A stretch of DNA of 64,000 nucleotides, taken from positions 558,001 to 622,000 of the forward strand of contig JAFJTR010000007.1 of NCBI GenBank assembly GCA_022559985.1. The letters run 5' to 3'. Position 1 is the first letter of the stretch. Each line of letters begins with the position of its first letter. The notes under the pieces are model-generated. The model saw nothing but the letters and a program-made list of their open reading frames with translations, ran no database searches and was not told the origin of the DNA. Position numbers and translations under genes: made by a program. This stretch comes from Parastagonospora avenae f. sp. tritici 18332-5 (taxonomy: Eukaryota; Ascomycota; Dothideomycetes; Pleosporales; Phaeosphaeriaceae). Below are positions 23,100 through 34,554 of this stretch, in pieces.

Positions 23100-23276
23100 C
23101 GCCTCGGGCAGAACCCCAGGTGGCCTCTGGCCAACAATTACTTGTGGTGGAAAGCGAACGGTGTGCATGAGGCTGTACACAGAGTCTGCCCGTCGCAATC
23201 GAAGCCCAGCGGTAATGTGTATAGCTTCGAGCTGTTGGATGCCCATGTTCACCTTCCGTCTTAGTTGAGAATCTAC
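23100..23276 (+). repeat. diverged interspersed repeat, copy B
   Basis: Partner of the repeat at 21230-21370, in direct orientation about 1.9 kb away. No coding potential is evident in either copy. Transition-dominated divergence is compatible with repeat-induced point mutation but does not prove it. Confidence 0.5.
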
Positions 23277-23507
23277 AATATATTAGTTTCATTCAAGGAT
23301 AATGAGAGAATTTGGGTGCGAAGTATCTTCTAAGATTGTTGTAGATGATTGGTAAACACAATTTATCATTGCTAAATACCAGCTGGGTTGTACGTTGCTT
23401 CAGATGCTTCAGAATTCCTGCATTATCATCAATCTCTCGTGGCTGTGTCGTCTCCTATAGAAGCCTCTGCGAACATGATCTCCCTATAACGCTCGCACAC
23501 ACTAGGC

Positions 23508-24939
23508 CTAGGTAGAAACCGCCTCAGGTTCAGTCCATTTATAGTCCAACAGCCAAATTTCAAGCTGGACACCAGCCTTCTTACACTTCTCCCGCACCGC
23601 CTTTGGCAGCACTATCTTCTGGGTTGGCAGATTGTTGAACTTGCTTCGATTATTACGCCTCCAAGCCAAGCACCTATGCTCCTTCTCACGCAGAACAATC
23701 TTCGGGATATTCATCTCTAGTAGTTCTTCCATCCATTCAGATGCCTTCTCCTTAGCTGTGTCGGGCAATCCTTAGAACATCAAGTGGTAAGAGGTGCCCG
23801 TGGCGAAGATGGTATTGGGCCACTCGAACGTGATATCGAGGCTTTGGAGATGGGGCGGAAGACCAGCACACATGGCCGTGCAGTCGGAGTAGTTGAGGCG
23901 CCATATGCATCCGACTGCATCGTTATCTTGAGTGCGACACGAGTACGGCTTTATCATTGTGCTCGAGCCAATGTGCAGTTCTTGAAGCGCTGTAAAAGAG
24001 CTAAAATCCGCTGGTGCAAACACTTAATCCACGAGAAACTTGAGAAAATAAGGATTTTCTCGACGAACATGCAGGGTATGAAGCGTCTTTTTCAACGCCT
24101 GCAAAGTACGTGCATGCCGCTTCGGGAACACGGAGTCCCCGAGCCACAGAGTCAAGCTCAACAGTTTTGGGCAGTGTGCGACGATTACTCCAAGGTCTGG
24201 CAGGTTGTAGATGACATTGTAGCCCAGATCGAGTCTCGTCATGTTCTGCAAGACGCCCCCCTGAGAGATCTGCGAGGTGTTCAGCTTGCGTCTCGCGCAC
24301 GGGTGGACCCCGTCGGTAAACCCCAAAGGCTCGAGGTCTAGGAGCCTCGAAGGCCAATGATGTGGCCTGAGGAATCTTGAAGAGTTCTCTCATCGGAAAA
24401 TCGTAGACCTGAGCACACAAGACGCGGATCTTGATTGGGCAATTGTGTAGAGCGACGCGCAAGAACCTCAGAAACGCCGCCTCGGGCTGACTATCGCAGG
24501 GCTCGCCTTTGACGTGTATGGTGACCAGCTGCAAGGAAAGAAGGCTTGCGATCAACTTCTGAATCGTATGATCCTTTACCCAAGGGATGTCTCGCAAGTA
24601 CATCTTGCAGTCCTCGATGTCGAGATTCTCTTAGTCTAGGGGAAACGCGCCAGTGTCGACGCAGCCCAATATGTACTCCAGATCTAGCTCCTGGACATAG
24701 CTTGAGAACGTGTTGTCTTTGGAAGCCAACTCGTAACACTGCTGGAGATGCTGAAGGTCTTAGGCATCTTCGTCGCGCTGCAATGGTAGGCAGAGGCGTC
24801 GGAAGAGAACCCGTTTGGCCGCATGTTGAAAGACTTGGTGTGTGCGTCGCATGCTGATGATGTCGCTCTTGTCCATGTACAAGAAACTCTGATCCAAGAG
24901 CTCGTTCGGTATGTCCAAGATGGGGACGTAAGTGTCCAT
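23508..24939 (-). pseudogene. decayed F-box protein gene
   Basis: The N-terminus (ILDIPNELLDQSFLYMDKSD...) is an F-box-like start and the C-terminus (SEWMEELLEMNIPKIVL...LEIWLLDYKW) aligns with the C-terminus of the neighbouring F-box gene at 25499-26934. In between, the frame is interrupted by stops at 24760-24762, 24631-24633, 24024-24026 and 23772-23774, plus one frameshift near 24300-24340. All four stops are TAA. No set of ordinary introns removes them. It is a tandem paralogue that has lost function. Confidence 0.75.
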
Positions 24940-25498
24940 AATGCGGTTGTGTGGCCGATGTTCGCGAGTGCGCAACTTGGGGACTTTTGGAACAAAGATA
25001 GTAGTAGTCTAGCTGGTACTGTCGCAGTTGTCAGAGTTCAAGTTGATGTTGCTAAAAGTTGTGACTCGGGAATCGTTGAGGTAGTGTTGCGAAATGTTCA
25101 AGTTTATCGAGTATGATAATCATATAATGGATAGCAGCTACATTGGGAGTGATTCAAATAGGCACCACTGTTGAGAACTTGCTACTCTCGCAGATAAGTC
25201 ATTGTATGATGACAGCGCTGGCAAATCAATTTCACCTGATGCTGCCCAAAGCCGACGCGAAGAAGGGTCATCGCTGCCTGTGGCTACCTCATGACATTTT
25301 AAAGTTCAAATACATTCACTTCCACTTATAATCTGTGCAGAGCTTCTCTGTTTGTGCAATCGCTTGTTGCCCACGTGTAAGCTCACGAAACGCAACATTG
25401 TTTAGCGCAATGGATGTCGCAAAATAAACCCCCTTCAACCCTGGCTTCGGCTCAGGCAGATTCTCAGTGCTTGTGTGAAGTGTCAGCCAAGTCCCACA

Positions 25499-26934
25499 CT
25501 AACCATACCGCGCACTCAACTTCCTATAATCCAACGCGCGGATCTCAACCTCCAACTCCCTAGCCCTTAACCTCTCCCTCACAAACTGCGGAATCTCCAC
25601 CTTCTCCGGCGCCAACACCTTATCCCTCTCCTTAACGTCGTAGAGATTGGAGCTACATGAGCCACTGCACCCATGTTCCGACTCGGTGAGGCGCACATGC
25701 TTCAGTGCGCCATGATCAGCTAAGTTTTCGATCCACTCGAAGCCCTTCTCGGGCTCGGAGACGGGGAGATGCTCGAACTTCATGTGGCGTGGCTTTCCCC
25801 GGGCGAAGAGCATGTGAGGGTAGTTTAAGGTCATCTCGAGCTCTTGCAGGTTTGGCGAAAGGTATTGGCTGATGGTGCTGCGGTTGTCGTCCTCCAAGTT
25901 CCAGATAAAGTCCTTTGGGGACGTGGCACTCAGGCCTTGGGCGTATGAATCCCGATTGAGCCACATGTTCGAGTGGACGCGGAGAGTTCTCAGGGCCTTA
26001 AACTCGCAGAAGAGGGCGGGGTCGGTGGGTAACAAGTTTTCCGGATTGCATATGCGCTCTCGCTGTATGTCGAGGACTTCGAGCGTGGTCTGGAGTGGGA
26101 GGAGGGTCTGAGAAATTCCGTAAGCACTTATACTGTATCCCACCCACAGGCGGAGGGTGGTGAGCTTGGGAAAGGCAATGACTAAGATGTCGAGGTCCGT
26201 AATGTCCGTGACTATTGCGCATCCTATATCCAGAGCGCGAGTCTCGAAACGCGTAGAACGTAACAAATGTAGTAGTATATAAGCATCCATCGCAGGGCGA
26301 GGAAATTCGTGGCGGCTTGCATGAGCTCCAGGGTCACGACGTATCGGCTCTTCGATGACGACGGAGTCGACTTTTCCGAGCATAGCAAGCGCAGTGAAGG
26401 GGAAAGCGAGCGGTGTATTGCAAATGACATGTACAGAAATAATACGGCCTTGGATCATACTTTGCAAAAGCCCACAGAAGTCTTGGCTAGGCGTGACACG
26501 CTGAATGTCGTCTGTGAATTTGAGCGCGATGCTTTCCACAAGAGGGGGTATTGATATCAGATTGTGTAGGACTTTGTCCAAGATACCTTGTCAAGGTGGA
26601 TTTTCGGGTGATCGATCCATGGCACAGTGTCGGATGTGTCGTATGTGGTCTCTGTGGCCCGTGCGATATAGTCCAGATGAAGGTGTCGGACAAATGTCCA
26701 CATCTCTGGTTCTCCAAGCATTGTCCGATGTAGATTGTGGATACGCTTCGACCCTGAGAGATCTAGGTCAAATCGCAGCGGTAATTGTATGTCTCGATAC
26801 AGCAGCCGTAGTGCAGAGTGTTTAAAGAGTGGGCGGGCTTTTCGAAGGTGAACGAGGTCGCTCGTGTCCAGGTACTCGGAAGCCGCGTCAAGCAGCTCTT
26901 TGGGCAGACTTAGGATGGCCGTTAGTTGAGCCAT
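25499..26934 (-). pseudogene. F-box/LRR-like protein gene with a frame break
   Basis: The first frame (26934-26557) begins MAQLTAILSLPKELLDAASEYL, an F-box-like motif, and runs to HPKIHLDK. The homologous sequence then continues in another frame as VLHNLISIPPLVESIALKF and stays open to 25499. I tried GT-AG introns around 26560-26600 and none joins the frames, so a one-base indel (or assembly error) is the simplest explanation. The rest, about 360 residues with LRR-like segments, is intact, so the break may be recent. It is tandem to the more decayed copy at 23508-24939. Likely role, if active: substrate adaptor of an SCF ubiquitin ligase. Confidence 0.6.
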
Positions 26935-27525
26935 GATGGGGAGATCTAATCTCGCAGTGATTTGTGGGTCGAAGTTGGTCGAGTAAAAAATATGGAGCTC
27001 GCGAGTTGTAATTATACAGATGTGAGGCTAGTCATACATTGTCCGTGCTCGAATACAATGTAGCGCAACTAGGGTGTAGGATGCTTCCGAGACCAGGCAG
27101 CAGGCTGAGTACGTCAGTGAAAGGTATGTGCTGCTCCTAAGTGAAGTTACGATCGTATCGACTCGGATAATGTCGTCATGACTTCCAAGTACCCTGGCCC
27201 GCCCGATCCAGCACTGGTGAAGTCCTTGGCTAGCTGCGGCATGGAATGCTCGTATAGAAAGACCGCAACTGTGTATGACTTTCGGGATCGAGTTAGATGT
27301 TTGACGAAGGGCTTTGGACGAACGCAAATCGCGTGTTCGGAGGGAACACTCGTTGGTGGAGATGAGCAATTGCATAAACCACAGCCTCAACAAACCCTGA
27401 AACAAACAAGCTCCGGGAGTTAGTCCAGATCGCTCATCACTGTTCTAGTCGCGCCGTCCGAAAAGCTGCTTAAGGCAACTCGTAATGATAGAATTTGCTT
27501 ACCGCCTCAGTCGTGGCGTAGAAAA
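26935..27525. other. intergenic spacer
   Basis: About 590 bp with no supported gene between two minus-strand genes. Confidence 0.5.
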
Positions 27526-29547
27526 TTAAGCAATCCACAAGTCTTCACACTCATCTTTTCGCTTCCACCAAATACTCCCATCCATAATGCCATGTACATA
27601 GCAATCACCAATGAACTCCCACGTGTCCACCATCTTATCTTCATTTGCTTCATTAGTCACCCTTCTTCGACCCTTTGGTCTCAGCACAAGCGGCGTCCTC
27701 AGACCCTGTACCAACACGACATGATCGCCAGGTGCAGCAAGACCAGGCACAAGCCCAAGATATTCGGTATCTCGGGCCTCCTCGACTGCGCATCTTGCGA
27801 CTCTGCGATTGAGTACATTGCTCATCATTGCCCTCGACTCAATCTCGGGGTTTTCGTATCCAAAGGCTTTCAGGAAGCGGTCCACAAGAATGAGAAGCAT
27901 GTATACGCCGACAGAAATGTGCCTCTGGAAGGTAGGTATGAGGCGAAGTATTCTCTGGCGGCGCTCAAATCCAGCATATGCGGCCCGTCTCGTTCTTAGG
28001 GGGTAGTAGGATGCGTCTCCCAAGATCGTATCGTACACCGCTTCTTTTTGAGGCTGACTCGTAGGGCCGTAATGAGTTGGCGCTGCTGGCGGGTGAAGAA
28101 CAGCCTCCCAGGCTGCAATCTGATGGCGATATCTTTGGAGATTCTGCGCTTGCGCAAGCAGTGTTTGGCGACGACCGTTGAGATGAGGGAATATCCATGT
28201 TTGCGTTGAACGCACTATCCTGGCTACTGTAAAGCCCCTCAACCGAAGCATTTTCGGCAGTGCCTGAGGCGCATAGCTGTCAAAGTCTTGCGAACTGTCT
28301 GCAAGGAGATTGAAAGCAACGTCAAGTTTTGAATCACCCGAAGCAAGGTGCTCCCCGGTAAACGAACCGCATAGAGAGTCCTTACGACCATAAATCAGTG
28401 GTTGTGGTGTCCGATCTGTGCACTGCCAGTCTGGAACCCAGGAAGGAAGGTTGATCGGTACGAGCTGCTGGCTCTCATTATCTGCTTCGATGACTCGAAC
28501 GAGTCGTGGTATGTGCAGCACTTCAGCTTGACCCTCTCTGAGGGCGTTTGTAGCGAGTGTAGTATAAAGATCATATACTGTCATGTTCTTGTAGTTAGGT
28601 TTTATGCCCAGCTCTGTTAGGCCATCCTTGCATTGCAAACCATAGTAAGCGTAGACCTTGTCTCGAGGATCAGATGCTCTAAATGCACGAAGCATGACGA
28701 GCACCTTTAACCAGTTCGGACTCGCTGGGTCTTTGAAATCATCGCCAGTATGCTTGAGTGTGTACAGTAGCAAAATCCTGTTAGTAGGATAGAATTCCCA
28801 TATCCATGGAGTAGCCATGACAAAATACGTAAATGCACCGAGAAATTGCTCCCAACTGATGACAGCATCGCCACATACCAGAAGTACGCGGTCGCTGACG
28901 ACTACTTCTTGTACTATCCAAGCTCGCTCAAAGTAAGGTCGATCGAGTATAGCAAACAATGCTTCAAGCCTGGGATCACCTAGAGTGACTTTCGTAGTGA
29001 CCGTGTGGCTCGCTTCATCGTCTGGAGTTGTCGTTTCGCTATTCTTTGAGATATGCTGCTGCAACAAACGAGCCAAGTCGATAGCGTACGAAATCGCACC
29101 ATCGCTGCTGTCTTGTTCTGGCCCAAGCCAGCTGATTGTATTCGTGGCTTTTGAATAAATTTTGCTCATCTTCAGCACCTCCCTACTGCGTTCTTCGGGG
29201 TCATTTTGGTTGATGCATATAGAGTCGATCCACAAGACTCGAGTCCTTCGATTGTGTTGGCCTCGAGCGCAGTGTAAAAAGGGTATGATGGAGTTGGGAA
29301 CTCCGAGGGCATCTCCGACAGCTGAGCCTCGATGCTCTTTCTCATGCGCAATGTAAATGAAGTCGCGATCAAGCAACGGCCCCCAGCAGTATGATACAGC
29401 ATCAAATTCTAGCGCTTGAGAGAGACGTGTAGTGATGAGACTGCATTTGATTTGTCCTGATCTTGGTCCTGGGGGAAGACAGAGTAGGCGTATATAGACA
29501 TCATCGGAGCCGTCGATCGTTGGAAGACGATTGTACTGGTAAAGCAT
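27526..29547 (-). CDS. HET-domain (heterokaryon incompatibility) protein
   Basis: Single exon, 673 residues, ATG at 29547. The HET domain lies in about the first 220 residues with its typical blocks: FDAVSYCWG, VLWIDSICINQNDPEER, MSKIYSKATNTISWLG and RPYFERAWIVQEV. The C-terminal half contains the frequent RGFTVARI segment and ends with a region (APGDHVVLVQGL...WEFIGDCYVHGIMDG) typical of long HET proteins. HET proteins can trigger programmed cell death when genetically different hyphae fuse, but most copies have no known partner. Intact and without introns. Confidence 0.9.
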   Translation of the reverse strand: MLYQYNRLPTIDGSDDVYIRLLCLPPGPRSGQIKCSLITTRLSQALEFDAVSYCWGPLLDRDFIYIAHEKEHRGSAVGDALGVPNSIIPFLHCARGQHNRRTRVLWIDSICINQNDPEERSREVLKMSKIYSKATNTISWLGPEQDSSDGAISYAIDLARLLQQHISKNSETTTPDDEASHTVTTKVTLGDPRLEALFAILDRPYFERAWIVQEVVVSDRVLLVCGDAVISWEQFLGAFTYFVMATPWIWEFYPTNRILLLYTLKHTGDDFKDPASPNWLKVLVMLRAFRASDPRDKVYAYYGLQCKDGLTELGIKPNYKNMTVYDLYTTLATNALREGQAEVLHIPRLVRVIEADNESQQLVPINLPSWVPDWQCTDRTPQPLIYGRKDSLCGSFTGEHLASGDSKLDVAFNLLADSSQDFDSYAPQALPKMLRLRGFTVARIVRSTQTWIFPHLNGRRQTLLAQAQNLQRYRHQIAAWEAVLHPPAAPTHYGPTSQPQKEAVYDTILGDASYYPLRTRRAAYAGFERRQRILRLIPTFQRHISVGVYMLLILVDRFLKAFGYENPEIESRAMMSNVLNRRVARCAVEEARDTEYLGLVPGLAAPGDHVVLVQGLRTPLVLRPKGRRRVTNEANEDKMVDTWEFIGDCYVHGIMDGSIWWKRKDECEDLWIA

Positions 29548-30434
29548 GTTGATGGTGCCGTGGACATTTGCATAACGGATGTTGACGCGGAGTACTTTGT
29601 GTTCAGCCAGGCTTAAGTGCCAACCTTCTGGACTGGATGATATATTGGATAAAGGCTGCTGAATGTGGTAGCTGGTATATTACGATCATGTCACAAAGCA
29701 TAGATTGCGTACGCTACGCTACCATTGACAGGGTGGTAAAGAAACCACGCGCAAGCGTGATCAGCGAAGAGAAAAGCAATTTCTGCGCGAAGATTTGGCG
29801 CCGCATATTGTTGACTAGAGAAACATGTCGCTGAGTTGGTGTACGTATGCCAGGCAGGCATGCCCATGCATTGTGGGCGCGTCCGCCTCGCTTGACCCTT
29901 GATGCTTGGCAGGCAGACAACATGTTACATTAGAGAAGAAACCAGACAAACAGGATGCGATGCGGACCAGAAGCATGAGAGCTAACTTCAGTGGAGGACG
30001 CGTGGTAGGACTCGACTGGGAGGTGGTTGTTGATGGCAGGTGGGGCGAACGCCACATCTTACATACATGGCAGGAGCACCACGGCAGGCGCATCACTTCT
30101 CAGAGCGCAACAATGCAAAGAGGTACATGAAAGTGGTATTGTTATCCTATCCGAAACTATGTCTCATATACAGTGCTGTCGCAGTGATGAAATGTCCGCA
30201 GACCGGTCTCACCAGTATATCTATCCTAAAATTCTCAAGTTGCACTATCACAGCCATGAAAGGGTATGACGATGCTGCTCCACGCTTCGATGGATATGCA
30301 CCCAGTAGAGAGGTGCTAACGCCGGATAATGATGTGCTCGCGGAAAACAAGGGGTAATCAAGAGTTCATGGACGGGCGTGTAAGGTCGTGTGCAAGTTAT
30401 GAGCAATGACACGAAGAGCTACCGGTACGAAGGA
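29548..30434. other. intergenic spacer
   Basis: Nearly 900 bp holding the HET gene promoter and the 3' flank of the RING gene. No gene recognised. Confidence 0.5.
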
Positions 30435-31771
30435 CTATCGGTTGCCGGCTTCAAGCTGGCCAGGAGTGGGCTGCGGCGCAGGGGTAGCTTCCAGGGGAGC
30501 AGCATTGCGGTTGCGACCAAACCAGCTTCCCATAGCTGGGCGAGGTGCGCGAGCCGCACGAATGCGTGACATGAGGCCTTGCTCAAGCTGCGCATTGGCG
30601 TTGGCACTCGGAGCGCGTTGTTCTCGGGTAGGACGACCTAGACGGCCAAACCGGTCGACAGGTTGGGATTGTGGCCCAGCGGGATTGGACAAGATGACGA
30701 CCCGCGAGCGCGAGAAGGGGTTGCCACGGGTAGTGGTCCAGACAGCTTGTGGCGATGTGGGCGACCGCAGACCAACGCGAACACGACCAGTCTGGGTCTG
30801 CTCGACTTCACCCTCTGGGCGCGGCTTGGGAACGTAGTAGTCGGCTTTGCACAGCGGGCAACAGGCACGTCGACTAGTCAGCCATGGATCAACGCAGCTG
30901 GCATGGAAGGCGTGGCCGCAAGTCAGTCCTCGCACCTCATCGTCGTCCTCCAACGTGTCTAAGCAAATAGCACAGGTGTCACCGGGCTCAGCAAGCATCT
31001 CCGGGGCGGCAGCGGTGCGAATCGGGTCGTCGTCGTCGTCGGACTCGTCGTCCTCACGCACATTGGCTTGCTGTGAATTCTTGCCAACCTCGACCGTCTC
31101 GCTCGTCCTGGTAGCGGAGTTGTCGCCCAGTGGTCTCTTCTCCAAATCCTTATCGTCCTCGCTCATCCTCGGTGAAGGCGGCAGTGGTTGCGATGAAGAG
31201 TTGGCAGTCGTGACGTCCTCGCGGGCCATGGAGAGCGCAGTGTCGCGTGTCGGGCTCGATGCGCCTTCGTCTTTGGCCGAGATGACACCCTCGACGTCCT
31301 TCATACTGGCTGCTCGACTCGCAGGTGCAGTTGCAATGCCTCCACTAGCTGGCAGACCTTCCGTCTCTCGTGTCGACTTCCATTGCTTGTACTTGGACAG
31401 AGGAAAGCGCTCATTGACCTCGTCCATGGTCATCAGCTTCTTCTCTCGCCTCCTCCTGTGCGGTCGCGGCATCTGGGTGAGATCAATGGGCTCGCCATCT
31501 GCGGCGGCGGCTTGTGCTGCGCGACGGCGGTTGTATCTGAAGCAGTATTTCACACCAACGATGATCCTGTAGGGAGTGTAAGCAAAAGCAATTATCGGGG
31601 GTCGTGGGTGGCCAAGTTGCCGTACCAGAGATTGGTAAAGACGACACCAAAGCCCAGGGCTACAAAGAATAGCAGCGGCGAGCTCGTAGGTCCGCTGTTG
31701 TTGCCATTTGATCCAGAGCTTGGTGAGGAGGATGGACTCGACGCGGAGGGGGGCTCAGATGCAGTCGACAT
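30435..31771 (-). CDS. membrane-anchored RING-H2 E3 ubiquitin ligase
   Basis: Exons 31771-31626 and 31566-30435 (59-nt intron) give 425 residues. A Ser/Pro-rich N-terminus leads into a transmembrane helix formed across the splice (LLFFVALGFGVVFTNLWIIVGV). The middle is long and low-complexity. The RING-H2 finger is complete: CAICLDTLEDDDEV, then CGHAFHASCVDPWL and CPLCKAD. Such proteins transfer ubiquitin from an E2 to membrane or vesicle targets. The Pro/Gln/Arg-rich C-terminus is typical of the fungal group. The substrate is not known. Confidence 0.88.
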
Positions 31772-32972
31772 GGTGGCGTTGGAGAAGCTCTACAGTTCCA
31801 TATGTCGGTGCTTTTGGGAAGAGACGCAGCCGTTTGCGTAGGTGAGCGGTTCAGGTACAGTGCTGGCTTCAGTAACAGGCTGTGCCCGGTGCGACAGTGT
31901 CTGACAATGATGTGAAACGACGACTATGGCCACGAGTAGCGTCTACGGCGGCGAAATGAAGAGCAAAAGAGTTCTCCCGAGCGAGTGGCTAAGCGGCTCG
32001 TCGAAGTGGTGGTGACGGCAACGACTGCGAGCGTGGCGACCAGGGGACAGCCGGCACAATGACAGGCCGAGAACAGTGGTGTGTATGTGTGAATGCCAGT
32101 GGCCACAATAACTAGCGGTGAATGAAGACAATTGCCTCGATGGCCATGCGATCCAGAGCACCGAGTACCTTCTGAGTGTCGCAGGGGAGGAGGCTGTGCA
32201 GTGAATGCTTGCAGTGGGTGCGGGTGCGGGAGGTCGAGGTGGGAAGGGAAGGTGCGCCCGGACAGGATAAAGGCCGCGCAGTCTGGAAGGAGCCAACGTC
32301 AACCGCCGGGCTGGGGTCCGCTAACCACGCAATTCCCGCTATGCCGGAACCACGCCTACGACGAACTTTGAATCGTTTCACAGGCTCGCTCCGTGAACAT
32401 GTGGACAATGCAGTACTATCGTGGAGAGCAGGTATTCGGTGCAGCACACGACGGCGCATTCGCTGTGAATGGTGAGGCCTCGACACCACACAGATTCAGG
32501 GGTTTCACAATACCCACCAAAACCGCCTCGATACGCGGCCCAGCACACGCAGGGCCAATATCGCAGGGGTATCCGCCCATATTGCTTCACGCGCAAACAC
32601 AAAGAATCCAGCATCGCTTCACTGACATTCCGCACCCATTGCCCACGCCTTGCGCGGGATGCGTGTCGCGTGCACATTGAACACAGACTGGCATTCCTAG
32701 ATCAGCTGTCTGCAAATGCGATCCCTGCGGCCGAGTGGATCCTACCCCAGCGCTAAGCATTTTGCTGCGAGGTTGTTCTGCACATGCAACCACTCGTCTC
32801 CCACACCTTAGTGAGATCCTCGCTACACTCCACCTCATCGGCTTCTGCGTGCTCCGGGATAACCTGAAAGAGGATTCCCTTGTCCAGTACGCGACGTCAA
32901 CACCAACGTCATCCACTCTTGCAAAAAATCCACGACATCCCAGCTGCTGCAAGATTCTGCACAGCCGCAGTC
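31772..32972. other. divergent promoter region
   Basis: 1.2 kb between the divergent RING ligase and cyclophilin genes. Open frames here are short and overlapping and show no protein features. Confidence 0.55.
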
Positions 32973-33803
32973 ATGGCCGAGGCGACGGAGGAGAACCCCA
33001 TAGTCTTCTTTGACGTTACTCTAGGAGGTATGGCTGGCCTACACGTGGCGCGGGAAACCCCTCCTCCCCGCATCGTGCACATGTGCTTTCTCTAGCTTGG
33101 TCACGTGCCTAACGCCGCCGCTATGCCACATGGATGACTGACATAAGCAAACAGGGGAGAAGTTGGGCAGAATCAAGATCGAACTGTACAAGAACGTAGT
33201 ACCCAAGACTGCTGAGAACTTTCGACAGTTCTGCACCGGTGAGACCAAGAATAGTCGGGGGCAGCCGCAAGGCTACAAGGGCTGCAAGTTTCATCGGGTG
33301 GTGAGTTTACTTATGTCGAGACCTTGCTCCGATCATGCACTAATACGACCAGATCAAAGGTTTCATGATCCAGGGTGGCGACTTCATCAATGGAAATGGC
33401 ACCGGCTCAAGAACCATATACGGCGTCGATAAGTTTGCGGACGAGAACTTCACACTGAAGCACGACAAGCCAGGTCTCCTGTCAATGGCAGTATGTACCT
33501 CTTTGCTGTGATATCTAACCTAGTGAGATTTGCTAACAATCAATAGAACAGCGGGTGTGTACTACTGTGAAGTCGAGCCATTAGCACTTACTGATATTCA
33601 ATAGGCCTAACACCAACGGTTGTCAATTCTTCATCATTACCTCCAAAAGCGGCACACCCCACCTGAATGGCAAACACGTCGTCTTCGGCAATGTCATTGA
33701 AGGCATGGACGTGGTCACCAAGATCGAGAACACCAGGACAGTGGCCAATCCCGAAGGCAAGCCGGCGCAGGACGTTGCCATCGCGCAGTGTGGTGAGATG
33801 TGA
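32973..33803 (+). CDS. cyclophilin-type peptidyl-prolyl isomerase
   Basis: Five exons (32973-33027, 33155-33300, 33353-33490, 33547-33554, 33605-33803) give 181 residues, a single-domain cyclophilin. Catalytic core motifs are intact: FHRVIKGFMIQGGDF (active-site Arg), SMANSGPNTNGCQFFI and GKHVVFGNVIEG. Exon 4 is only 8 nt but is required to encode the invariant NSG. The position of the cyclosporin-contacting Trp is His here (TPHLNGKHVVFG), as in Cyp40-type proteins. It isomerises X-Pro bonds; the length and spacing suggest a cytosolic or nuclear, cyclophilin-H-like form. Confidence 0.93.
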
Positions 33804-34554
33804 GCACATGTTCACAATCAACTGAGCTCGGGATTAGGTCACGATGCGGCTTCAGAAGAAGATAGCCTGTCAGCATAGACAAGCAGTGCGAAATAGCAGA
33901 GATCGGGTACTTTCTCATAGCCACAAACGACCTATCTTCAATAGGTCGTGGCACGATAGCCGCGTCTGGAAGAGACAAAACAGAAGCAAAAGGGACCGTT
34001 CAGATCAGCGGTAATTGGCGATGGAGTATCAAACAGGGTCAGACAGCTACGTCCACGATGATCTCGCGAATGCTTCAATCCTGGTGCGAAATGATAATTT
34101 AATGAGGCGTCCAGCAACGTGTAATTTTGAATCCTCTATTGTGTTCTAGTCCGCCTTTAAACGAAGCTACTCAATGATCACAAAGATTAATTAACGGACG
34201 GTTGCACAACCCACAGAAGTTGCTACGGACCAGCTGAACTGAAATTTGCGACCGGGCATGTCCAGAAAGCATACCTGAACCTTTCTGAAGGACTTAGATA
34301 ACATGTGACAAACACTCCCGTTACAATTCATTCTTGGGAACTCGTCAAGCTAACCATTGTTGGGTGAAAGTGAGCTCCACTGAAAAGTTCAGCGCCAAGA
34401 CCTGCTAAATCTCACTGTCGCGTGCAAACCGAACCAAACCCCCGCTCACTCCTGCGCACCGTCATTTTCTCGAGCCCTACAGAACCCACTCTCGCCAAAG
34501 ATATTCTTCTCCACGGGCCAGATGTAACAGTCACGACAAGTCACTCCTGTGAAC
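33804..34554. other. intergenic, RRN3 promoter
   Basis: 750 bp between two plus-strand genes. No gene or clear element identified. Confidence 0.5.

Larger units (their letters stand above)
19945..23507. other. gene-poor region with decayed repeats
   Basis: About 3.5 kb with no gene I can support. The first few hundred bases are the Ca2+-ATPase promoter. A frame at 20196-20597 lacks recognisable motifs. The stretch 20.6-23.5 kb contains two diverged copies of a repeat (annotated separately), suggesting old mobile-element remains. Confidence 0.55.

Noticed and set aside
26557..26640. A 75-nt GT-AG intron (GTATCT...TTCACAG) to mend the right F-box gene
   Set aside because: It leaves the wrong phase and would remove residues that align with the paralogue.
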